The position numbers and the translations under genes are program-made. Positions 1 through 9,639 of a stretch of DNA of 64,000 nt are shown in pieces (within the stretch, counting starts at the first letter, position 1; every line of letters begins with the position of its first letter). The notes beneath the pieces are model-generated. The model had not been told where the DNA came from. It searched no databases and saw only the letters and a program-made list of their open reading frames with translations. This DNA comes from Cunninghamia lanceolata. Its lineage: Eukaryota > Streptophyta > Pinopsida > Cupressales > Cupressaceae. The stretch lies in NCBI GenBank assembly GCA_027924645.1, contig BSBN01000297.1, forward strand, positions 5,580,001-5,644,000, read 5' to 3'.

Positions 1-1066
1 GTTCATCCTCACTGCAAATCCATTTTTCTATGGAGTGTATGGAGTTGTCTTATGTATTTCAATCCCTTGCTCTTTATAAAACTTATCGAACTCTACTGAA
101 CAAAACTCACCACCATTGTCAGTTCTCAAACACTTAATCTTTTTAATAGTTTGATTCTCAACAAAAGCTTTAAACTCTTTGAACTGACTAAAGACTTCAG
201 ACTTACTTCTGAGAAAATAAATCCATGTCCTACTGTAATCATCTATGAAAGATACAAAATATACATATTTGGAAATTGAAGGAACACTAACATGACCAAA
301 CACATTAGAATGAATAAGGTCCAACACACCAGAAGACTTGTGAGAACTAGAGTAAAGCTGAACACAATTTTACTTTCTATATATACAATGATCTCAAACG
401 TCAAACTGGAGATTACAATCATTTAACCCCTCAATGAGGTTTTTATTTTTCAGGGTTCTAAGACCTTTCTCACCAATGTGGCCAAATCTCTTATGCCATA
501 ACATTGTCTTTTCAGCAGGAAGTTTAACTTCCAAAGCATGAGCACTACCATCAGAATTTGTTACAATAGATTTCTTCACTGCTCATTCAGATGGTGGGGA
601 TGAAGTGACTGCAGCTCTTTTCTTTTGAGTTGGAAGAATTATTGCACTATGAAGTGCATGCCTCTAGCTGAAACAAAGTACCTCTCTGAGTACCCTTCGT
701 AAGAAACATAGTTCATCTAGTCATCTTACATCCATCCTTTGAAAAGACAACCTACACACCTGCATCATTCAACATACTTACAGAAGAAGGTTCTGTGCCA
801 AGCCTGGCATGTGCATAACCCCAGTGATCCCCTTCACTCATCCATTAGGGAATTAGATTGAGACTCTTCCATGACCAACAATCTTCAGATGATAATCGTC
901 ACCCAAGTATACTCTTCCACCATCAAACTCTTCATACTTCGTGAACTAGATTCGATGCAAGGTCATGTGGAATGATGCACCAGAATCTATCAACCACACA
1001 TCATTAGATGCATGGGTGGCTAGGGTTGTGATGAAGGCATCAGCATCATCTTGTCACTTGTCAGAA
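1..1066 (-). pseudogene. Copia 0 protease, GAG-pre-integrase and integrase N-part (decayed)
   Basis: Reading right to left, an aspartic protease signature (WLIDSGASFHMT, about 972-1010) is followed by a region with several stops. Next comes the GAG-pre-integrase segment (LWHKRFGHIGEKGL, 394-510), then the integrase core at 28-327 with DDYSRTWIYFLRSKSE and the second catalytic Asp in LRTDNGGEF. The reading frame stops with TAG at 28-30, exactly where the family has the first Gln of the PQQNG motif. The following codons give Lys-Asn-Gly, so homology continues past the stop. The product would cut Gag-Pol and insert cDNA; this copy cannot. Identification is secure from motifs and their order; exact domain ends are approximate. 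Confidence 0.8.
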
Positions 1067-1068
1067 TC

Positions 1069-1848
1069 TAAATTTGGAGCATTATTTTTCTTCTTTTTCT
1101 TTTCCTCTTTGTATTCCTTTTGGAAATGCCCAGTTTTTCCATAGTTCCAATAGAGAGCCTTGGACTTTCCAAGAGATTTGGATCTCCCACAGGATTTGGA
1201 TCTACCCTTTTCACCTTTCTTGTCCTTCTTCTTCTCTTTCTCTTTGGGTCTTCCACGAACTACAAGAGCTTCTTTGGCTGACTCAGTTGTCTTTCTCTAC
1301 ATTTCTTTAGATAACAACAAAGACACCACATCTTCCATTTTGAAATTAGATGTGGTACTGCCGATGGCCATAACAAGATGATCCCACAAATCCAGTAAAG
1401 AACAAAGTAGGGTCATACACCCATCCTCCTCCTCCATTTTCACACCCACATATGTCAATTGTGCAACAACCATGTTGAAAGCATTCATATGGTCCGCAAC
1501 AGATCCTCTATCTTCCATCTTTAGAGTAAACAACTTCTTTTTTAGAAAAAGCTTGTTCACCAAGGACTTGGCCTGATAAACATCTCCCAACTTCTTCCAA
1601 AGTTCTTTCACAATCTTCTCCTCATGAACATTCAATAGGACAGAGTCAACTAGACAGAGTCTTATGAGACCCTTAGCCTTCTGATCTTTGAGGTCCCAAT
1701 CTGCTTTTGACATTGTCATAGGTTTTGTGCCATCAACGGTTTCCCATAGGTCACGATCAACAAGTAAATCTTCCATCTTGAGTTTCCACAACTTGAAATT
1801 TGTGCCATTGAACTTCTCCACCTCTACTCTTCTAGATATGCTTTCCAT
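1069..1848 (-). pseudogene. Copia 0 gag (UBN2-type) with dead zinc knuckle
   Basis: The Met at 1848 (MESISRRVEVEKF) starts a typical copia Gag: FNGTNFKLWKLKMEDLL, then a helical core with LWKKLGDVYQAKSLVNKLFLKKKLFTLKM and the HMNAFNMVVAQL segment. The longer frame from 1893 adds 15 residues without family support, so I prefer the internal Met. After 1297 the frame is broken. In a neighbouring frame at 1111-1152 the nucleic-acid-binding knuckle is still legible as YWNYGKTGHFQKEY. Its spacing matches CX2CX4HX4C exactly, but all three Cys codons have become Tyr (G-to-A), which would abolish zinc binding. Confidence 0.8.
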
Positions 1849-1951
1849 CTCCTTCCTAAAACAAGATACAGAATACTCTGCACAGACTCCCACTCAACCT
1901 AAGATTAGCTCAAAAAACCCCTACCCAGCAGCTAGAACCAAAATTGGCCAG

Positions 1952-1963
1952 GCTCTGATACCA
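1952..1963 (-). other. Primer binding site of copia 0 (initiator-Met tRNA)
   Basis: The minus strand reads TGGTATCAGAGC, the standard complement of the 3' end of initiator-Met tRNA used by most plant copia elements. It lies between the gag start and the LTR remnant, as required for minus-strand cDNA priming. Confidence 0.9.
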
Positions 1964-1965
1964 AC

Positions 1966-2298
1966 TAAAAGGAAGCTAGGTGTGCGGAAAGTGCTTCCTA
2001 CACTAATCTAATGAGGAGAGATGAGTACAAATTCATTTTAATATTTACAGTTACAGAATGTTAAGCACAACAATGGAGATATTGTAGTAATACACAACAC
2101 AATAATGTAAGACAGAAGAGAGAGACAAGATATAACATGGGGAAATCCCTTATCGGGTGAAAAACCCCACACTCCAAAACTTGCACAATGTATTATCAAA
2201 ACTGAAATGGTTTATAATACACTTTCAATGAAAGCTCTTAGGAGACTTAGACACTCATATCTGGAGACAAACCGGTAGGATAATAGTACCTATCAATC
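1966..2298 (-). repeat. 5' LTR remnant of copia 0
   Basis: Non-coding sequence starting a few bases beyond the primer site. The expected terminal TG appears to have decayed to TA. It contains a GGGAAATCCC...GGGTGAAAAACCCC block (about 2139-2170) resembling the conserved block in the other copia LTRs of this window. It is truncated at 2298 by the insertion of gypsy A, so its true length is unknown. Confidence 0.6.
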
Positions 2299-3067
2299 TG
2301 TCATGCCCACATTTCACATGCGTTCACAACACGCAAAACACACATGTCATGTCCGCATATGACATGTAGACATGATACGAACTATCAAAATTTTTCTTTG
2401 CTACTTAAAATTTTCCCCCTCGCACTCGTAAGCATGCTCGGTTGCATATGTTAAAGTCGTCAACGTCACTATTGCTAATGGAGTAATCTTCTCACGTGTG
2501 CATGTTGATATCTATCTCTAAGTTTATGGCGGTTAAATTTGCAACGTGTAGAATTCCCTTGGTAGGTGGTTGACCTTTAATTGGTTATCTCAGTTTATTT
2601 CAATACTAGTTTGCATTTCTACTTTTATTACATTCCATCATTTATTTAATCTATTCATCTAATTAATTTTTTAACATTTCTTAGTCTACCATTTGGACTA
2701 TTAATTTAACTTGAAATCACAGTTTCTTTTACGGATCAATCTGTTGAATACTAAATAATAAATGTCAAAATTGGTTGTCTCATCTTTTCTTTAAATAAAT
2801 ATTTAAATATATATATATTTAAATATTTTATTTTTCTTTTAATATATTTATATATATTTTTTATTTCTTATATTTTCAAATTTCCCTCTCACTATTTGTT
2901 TAAATGAAAATAGTGCAATGATCAAATAAAAATTCCCATATCTAAAAACCGTACCCTTATATATATATATATATTTATTTATATACATATTTGAATATAT
3001 AGTTATATGAATAAATGAATTTATTTTTTTTATAAGTGAGTGTATTCACACCTCACTATCCACTAAA

Positions 3068-3217
<150 letters not shown>

Positions 3218-3389
3218 CATTGCTAAATTATTATTTTAAATTTATACCCACCCAAATAACAAAGTGCTTGTTATAAAATAAACCACATGCCTTTGAAATC
3301 AATTAACCCTAACTTCCCTCAAGCACTAAGTGCTTGTTATACATATGATAACCTATAGGGTTTCTACCCTAACTTTTATTGTTTCCTGT

Positions 3390-3770
3390 AGGGTCTGGAT
3401 GGGCAACGGCTGCAAAGTAGATCATAGGCAAATGGAGAGGGACAGAGATGCAGGATTTGTGGTGGGGAGAGCCGCAGTGGGTAGTGGTGAGGAGGCCGAT
3501 GCAGGCGTCGGCGTGGAGTTCGATGGGGAGGTGTGGCAAAGGCGGTGGGGTTGGGGTTTCGGCCGCGGCGGAGGTAGAGGGGTTGCAGGTCTCCAGAGTG
3601 CAGGGGAAGGAGTAGCCCGTAGGGCTTATGGTGTTGGGGATGTGGGGAGGGGTGGAGCCCCACCCACATCCCACTTCGTGGGTGTGGGTGGGGCTCCGCC
3701 TCTCCCCACACCATTCTTTTGTATATGTTCGGTGGGGGTTAAACCCCCCACCATACTTCAAGTTAACCTT
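3390..3770. other. GC-rich island inside the AT-rich LTR of gypsy A
   Basis: About 380 bp of GC-rich sequence, flanked on both sides by AT-rich sequence and present in both LTRs (also 20968-21350). It holds two hairpins: 3642-3709, arms about 32 nt with a 3-nt loop (arms beginning GTGGGGAGGGGTGGAG), and 3731-3752 (GGTGGGGG/CCCCCCACC). Long open frames exist on both strands but shift between the two copies, so I do not call a gene. In element orientation the island lies toward the R/U5 end, about 1.1-1.5 kb from the LTR 3' edge, where core promoter or RNA-processing signals could sit. Confidence 0.7.
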
Positions 3771-5159
3771 TGACTGTACATTAAAATCTGTGAACTCTCT
3801 TTCCATTTTGTTTGCTATTTTGTGATTTTTTTAAAATAAAAATTAGATTATATATATATATACATATATATATGTATATGTATATATACATATCTATATA
3901 TATCTACAATAAGAACTTGATTTTAATTGCAATAAAACAATTATATATATATATATTGGCATAAAATATTCTAAATGAGTATATTCCACAGTTTCTCAGT
4001 TTGATTAAATATAACTAAAATTAGTTATATATATATATATATATATACATATATATATACATATTATTTTAAATCCAAATCATAGTATCTATATCAATTC
4101 ACAATCTTCTTTAATATTTCAATGTATAATTTATCAAATACTTGAATTAACCGGAAAATAAATACAAATTCCAATTTGTAATGGTAAATTAAAATTCATC
4201 TTTTCACAAGTACTTTCAATGCAATGTGAGGAAGAAATTTAGAACAATTACAGAATAAGTAATAGATCCTTCTTTTCACAATTTCATTTTAGCAGAATAG
4301 TAAAACGTTTGGATAAAATTATAATGCACATCTAATTCCAAACATAATCTTTTTCTAAAAGACAATTTCACTTCTTATGAGAATATCATTTTCACTAAAC
4401 ATTACGGTGGATATATCTTATCTATTTGCATACATCCACAACTAATTTTCAAAACTTACAACTATATATTTCTGCAAGATAATAGTCAAAACTACTCCAT
4501 GGATAAAATAACTTTCACTTCTTTCTACTCACACCATTGATATAATATGACTACCAAATAAAATTACAACCAACAACATAATAAAAGGAGGGTTTTCTCT
4601 CCACTCCCAAAATAATGACTTTTACAACAATTTCCAGAGAGAGATGATCTCTCCTCTAAATTTTTACATGATGAAACTTTAAGAGTCCAAGCTCTCTTTT
4701 CAACAAGGGAAAAGGACATTTTCTCTAAACAAGATAAACTTCCTTCCATCCTCTTAATAAGTTCCAATAGTAACCTGCATGACAACAAGGGAGAAAACAA
4801 CAACCATCTAGCTCTCCTCCCTACCATAGACCCGCAAGAGGGTCACCCCCGAGCTAGGGAGACCATCCACATACCTAGGGTAGAATAGACCAAAACACTT
4901 CACAACATTGAAATACAACAAACAAGGCAAATATCACACACACTTCCATGGTATACTCACAATACAAAGACTCATCTTAGGGAGTTCAAGGAGGGTAGGG
5001 AAGTAGACTCTCTCACTCAAGGTGCCATTCTTCAATATTTTATCACATTTTAACACAAGGCCTCAAGCCAACAAATTACTCTTTCTCAAGGCCTCAAGCC
5101 TTCCAAATAAATCAATTTCCAAGGATATCCCAATTAGGCTCTCAAAGCCTTAAAGCCCT

Positions 5160-5960
5160 CTTGGCTCAAAAGTAACCGACTGCTTAACCTACTGGATCAA
5201 TGGCTTAAGCTGGTATTGTTGCTGCTACTGGGACTGGGTAAACAACTAGCTTTGGGACTGTAATGTCCTCCCACCCACCCCAATGCTGCTGGATAAGCTC
5301 CTAGGTATAGCTATGCTTACTCTACTACTGCCGGATAAACTACTGAATAAGCTGCTGGAACCTATCTCCCCCTACCCACAATTTAGAGAGGGGGGGCGTG
5401 TGCTTAAACTGCGTAATCTACTTATGGATCATACACATCAACAACTGCTACTGGTATTGCTGCTTGGTCAACGACTGAATCTACTGGATCAAGCTAAGCA
5501 ACTGGGTCACCCACTATATCTACTTGTGCTTCACCGACTGCTTAATTGACTGAACCAACTGCTTCATCAATCTCTGCAACTATAGTGCTGCTGGATCCAC
5601 TTAATCTACTTATGCACCTACCTTTGCTCTTATTTATGATGCTATGTATGCTTCTGGTTCTCGATCTGGTTAAGATACTGGCTTTGATGCTTATGGATAA
5701 ATTGGATCATCGACTAGATCAACAAGATAATCTACTAATGGTGGTTCTACTGCTTAAGCAATAGAGTCTACAGGCTCCCATAGAATAGTAGGGTTGTTTC
5801 ATCTACATCAAGGGCTGGATCTACTGAGTCAACTAGTTCTGGTTATCCAACTGGTTCTTAAGCTACCTCTGTCTCTATCGTTGGATATGGAATTTGTGCT
5901 TACTCAACATAATCTACTAGGTCAACTGCACGATCAAAATGCCCTTTCGTTAAAATGCCC
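5160..5960. repeat. Degenerate tandem repeat rich in CTACTGG/CTGCTTAA units
   Basis: Low-complexity stretch built from diverged copies of short units such as CTACTGGATCAA, CTGCTGGATAA and ACTGCTTAA in irregular tandem order. It translates as Leu/Asp-rich open frames (5283-5764), which I read as repeat artefacts. It lies in the inner half of the 3' LTR of gypsy A. Confidence 0.6.
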
Positions 5961-6350
5961 CTCTCTCTAGTGCCATTCTCTCTAGTTCCCCTCTCTCTAG
6001 TTCCCCTACTATTGCCCCCAACTATTGCCTCCCACCCACCCACCCCCTCTGAAAATGCCCCTCTCAAAATGCCCCTCTCTCAAAATGCCCTACCTCCACG
6101 GCCACTATCTCCCACCCACCCACCCCGGTAAGGTAACAGCAGCCTGTCCAGATAAGTTGGATTGGCCGTGGGTGGAGGAAGGAGAGGATCCAGATAAATC
6201 AAAATGCCCTCTCTCTCAAATGCCCTCTCTCAAAATTCTCCACTTCCAAATGCAACAGATGCCCTCTCTCAAAATTCTCCACTTCCAAATGCCCTCTCTC
6301 TCAAAAGCCCTCTCTCAAAATTCTCCACTTCCAAATGCAACAGAGAGAGG
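5936..6350. repeat. Short tandem repeats (CCCTCTCTCAAAAT family)
   Basis: Two related arrays. At 5936-6125 there are repeats of AAAATGCCCCTCTCTC and CCCACCCACCC. At 6200-6350, units of about 37-50 bp contain GCCCTCTCTCAAAATTC followed by TCCACTTCCAAATGC. The array is strongly strand-biased (pyrimidine-rich on the plus strand). Confidence 0.7.
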
Positions 6351-6599
6351 GGCAAGTCAAAATATTTCAAATCTAATCATACGCATGCAAGCCACTCGGT
6401 TAGGACAGTAACAACTGAACGTCGAAACGAAGGATGGAATGAAGGATGAAGGAAACAAGCAGGGAAGGATGCACACCAAGCATTGATCCATGTAGGGAAG
6501 CACCGAAGCAAGGAATCCAACAAGGATGATCAAAGGATGGAGGGAAGCAGGGAACAAAGGAAACGAAGAACGAGGGACTGTCAAAATTTTATCAAATCT

Positions 6600-6830
6600 T
6601 ATCGGTACATAGGCAGCAGGGAAAATATCAAGTAGGTGGTTTGGTGCATTGGGGGTCCAACTGAAAGTAGGTGGGTTGGTGCGTTGGGGGTCTAATGGAT
6701 AAAGGTGGTGTGGGGTTCCTCCTGGTGTAAGGTTGGTTGGGGGATGGTTTCTGTTGGTTGTGGGTGTTGGTGGGTGGAGGGCATTTTGTGGGTGGTGGGT
6801 GGTAGTGATTGTAATGGACTCTTGGCCTCC
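6600..6830. repeat. G/T-rich tract with 38-bp partial duplication
   Basis: GTAGGTGGTTTGGTGCATTG and GTAGGTGGGTTGGTGCGTTG start an imperfect tandem pair (6631-6700). They are followed by a run of GGTTGG, GGGTGTTGG and GTGGGTGGTGGGTGG motifs (6720-6810) with G-quadruplex potential on the plus strand. Confidence 0.55.
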
Positions 6831-7940
6831 TCCTCCAAGTTCTCCTTCTTTCCACAATAATCCAACCCCCTTACTCTCCTCCTCCTCTCTCTTTTAAAAC
6901 TAATTCCCTCTATTTTCCTTATTTCCCAAGTGGCATTAAACAACTAATTCCCCCCAACTCATCCATTATCCTAGTGGACTTAAAACAATTAACCCCGCTC
7001 AAGAGGTCCCCCACTATAGTCCTTTTACAACACATGGAGAATTAAAATACAATAAGTAAAATAAAAATACAAAGGGAGTGGATGACACACTACCCTTATT
7101 AAGGGGAACCCCAGTAAAAGAGAGGCACAAGGAGACAAACACTCCATTTTTAGGGGATCATGGAGTTGTTCCATGACTTGGAAGTGGGCCTGAGTGTGGA
7201 TTCCACTCATCCCATTGTCCCCATGCTTCCAAATTCGTCACTTAACTTCACTATGAAGTTTAAGTGACCATATGGAGGTTAACCCAAGGTTATCCTAGTC
7301 AAAAAGGTCCCTAGAACCATGGGGTATAACCCAGGGTTGATTTTTGCCTAGTTAGAACTCCCAGAGTCAAATAAAAACACAAGAAAAGGGTCCAAAAGAA
7401 ATAAAGTTTAAACAAGATTTAAAACAACATTTCTTACAACACTTATCATAATAAAAGTAAATTAGAAGATAGCCCTTATTCACTTGACCTCATGCAACAT
7501 TAACACATTACAACATTACAACATTTCTCCAAACACGAGGTTGATCTTAGTTCCTTGTGGAACTAGATCGGCTCACAAGGGATACAACATAGGGTATGGG
7601 ATGATCTCCTGTATATGTGGTTTCATTAGCAATACCTGCACACTCAAACTCGAAGTCAATAACCCATAAAGATATCATAGCCAAAGCAATTTAAATACAT
7701 GCATCCCTAAACATTCTACCATATAATCATACTGAAATCACAATAAATTCCCATTTCTAATGTTTATCCATTCATCATTTTCTTAAAAGCAACATCTAAT
7801 TATCATTGCACAATTATTTCCTTAAAAATCAATTAGGTTTAATAAACAATATTCAAGATCAATAGTCCCTCAACATAAAAATAATAGCAATATCACTCCA
7901 AATAGTCTCATGAACAGTAGTGTAAAAAGTAGGCCTCACA

Positions 7941-7957
7941 TCCTCTCCCCCTAAGAT
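7941..7957 (-). other. Polypurine tract of gypsy A
   Basis: The minus strand reads TTAGGGGGAGAGGA directly before the LTR start TGTGAGGCC. This is the plus-strand primer site and defines the inner edge of the 3' LTR at 7940. It lies 12 bp beyond the pol stop codon (7969-7971), so there is almost no 3' untranslated spacer. Confidence 0.75.
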
Positions 7958-7968
7958 TGTACTTCCTC

Positions 7969-8064
7969 CTAGAAGTCATCAAAGAGGTGAGGGTAAAGCG
8001 TCTTCAGTCTCATAGCATCTTCCCATGTTGCAGTGACCTCATCATACATATCCCATTGGACCCT
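7969..8064 (-). pseudogene. Gypsy A integrase C-terminal tail, fragment left of copia G
   Basis: The minus strand encodes an acidic, aromatic tail ending YPHLFDDF-stop, typical of the end of a chromovirus integrase/chromodomain region (QW...ATWED...YPHLF). It is the continuation of the reading frame that breaks off at 15070 on the far side of copia G. The phase is preserved when the insertion and one ACCCT duplication are discounted. Confidence 0.8.
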
Positions 8065-9316
8065 TGTTAGATCTAGGGCATACAACTGAGAGGGGGGTGA
8101 ATCAGTTGTACAAAAACTTGCTTCTATTTCAATCACTTGATTCTACTTTGTTAGTTAACAGCATATCAATTAACCATTCATGAAAGCAGAAAGCATAAAC
8201 ACTGGAGCAGATAAACATCAACACATTAGACACCAAGATTTTTGATGTGGAAAACTCAGTTAAGGGAAAAACCACAGGGTGATTAACCCAAGGATTATTC
8301 TCTGTTAGAAGAATAAGAAAAATGAATGGCACTTGCTAGTTAGGGCTCACTGCCCTAGCACACTGCTCACAAGGAGGCACACTGCCTACAAAGAGAAACA
8401 CTGTCTATAAGATCATAAGTATCACAAACTTGAACTAGAGAATGACATCTTCACCATGTCAGGATCAGTTCCATTTAAGCTCGAGTCACACCTGCTCTGC
8501 CTTTCACTCTTTTGCTATACCACACTCATCCACTCTACACCACACATCAAAATGAATTCACAAACCTTCATTTATACAAGGCATCGACTTAGGAACAATC
8601 ATCTAAGTTAGAAATCATTCACAAGAACATTCACAAGATAAATAACCCACCCGGTCGGCCAACCTGAACAAGAACATCTTCATCTGGAAGTATATCTTCA
8701 ATTCCAAGTTCTAACACTAATGCGGACTAATAACACAATCTCAACATGATCCAAGAACCTTCACAAGCTTGCTTGAATGACTAGGTACATCCGCACTTCC
8801 TCTACTCACTGGAATCTCTTCTCTTCCTCATCTGGAACTTCAAGAACACAATCTACTGCCACTGTCATACTGTAAGAGGTGCTTCTGGACCTCCAAACCA
8901 TGAACAAATCAAGATGACACATCACAAAGACATCCCAAACACTCCATCCAATCCGCAAGATAAGACAATGCACTTCTGGATCTCACCAGACCTCTTTGTA
9001 ACACTCTATCACTTCGGAGCATCCCCCGGAACCGGTTCTACTTGATCGATCACAACTACTTCATATCTTCATGCACACCTCTGAAATCTTAACTGGAGCA
9101 TCTCAAGACTCATATCTAAAAACCCTTTAATCCGCATCCTCTGATCCTCAACCTATTGAGTTCTTTTACCTTCTTCTCATCACTGTTCTTCATTGTTCCT
9201 GATTGAGACTAATTTTCTCAATATCCTCAGCACACAACTCATCCAGTCCTTCTTATCAATGCAATATGAGTATGTTGACATCAATGACAACACTGGTTAA
9301 CCTCATACTTGCAACA
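8065..9316 (-). repeat. 3' LTR of copia G
   Basis: 1252 bp, TG...CA, paired with 13846-15069. Relative to the other copy it has about 57 extra bases (about 8212-8270) carrying the AAGGGAAAAACC/GGAAAAC block common to copia LTRs here, and it lacks a roughly 30-bp duplication present near 14335-14390. Confidence 0.95.
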
Positions 9317-9639
9317 ATCTTCCCCTTTGTCATTGATGGAAACATATGATGTGAAAAACCATCAAGACAAGAACTTCTCCTTTCTGTCACAGCTCCCCCT
9401 ATTAGCAACAATTCTTTACATGTCTTCTTTTCCTTTACTACTCCCCCTTTGATCATCAACCACTTGTTTTTCACATGTCTTCTCTCCCCCTTTGACATCA
9501 ATGGCAAAGGGCTCATACTTGCAACTCTAACACATCAAAATCATACCACCTGCTCCCCCTTAGTAGCAGCTCTCCATCATCAATCTGGATCACAAGATAT
9601 TACTGTGATATCCACCAGACTGATGCACATCAGTGCATC
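9317..9639 (-). other. 3' untranslated region of copia G with several polypurine tracts
   Basis: The minus strand has the terminal polypurine tract AAAGGGGAAGAT at 9317-9328, adjoining the LTR. At least four further polypurine runs lie at about 9391, 9440, 9484 and 9550. The one at 9484 is preceded by TTTGCCATTGATGTCAAA, a motif also present near the 3' ends of elements C and D. No coding sequence. Confidence 0.75.

Larger units (their letters stand above)
1..2298 (-). mobile_element. Copia element 0, partial, minus strand
   Basis: Fragment of a Ty1/copia element read right to left: LTR remnant, initiator-Met primer site, gag, protease, GAG-pre-integrase and the start of the integrase, in the canonical copia order. 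The left part (rest of integrase, RT, RNase H, 3' LTR) lies outside the window. On the right its 5' LTR is cut at 2298/2299 by the long LTR of gypsy element A. It is the oldest layer visible here and is full of stop codons. Confidence 0.85.

Noticed and set aside
1952..1963. tRNA-Met genes suggested by TGGTATCAGAGC matches
   Set aside because: Only 12-base complements of the tRNA 3' end next to LTRs. No cloverleaf around them; they are primer binding sites.
3330..3806. Open frames of 112-147 codons on both strands in the GC-rich island, also in the second LTR
   Set aside because: They lie inside an LTR, are open on both strands because the DNA is GC-rich, and change with indels between the two copies. 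No recognisable domain.
4564..4827. 87-codon minus-strand open frame
   Set aside because: No domain, no context, inside the 3' LTR of gypsy A. Expected by chance at this length.
5283..5764. Two Leu-rich open frames
   Set aside because: Produced by degenerate tandem repeats lacking a stop in that frame. No homology or start context.
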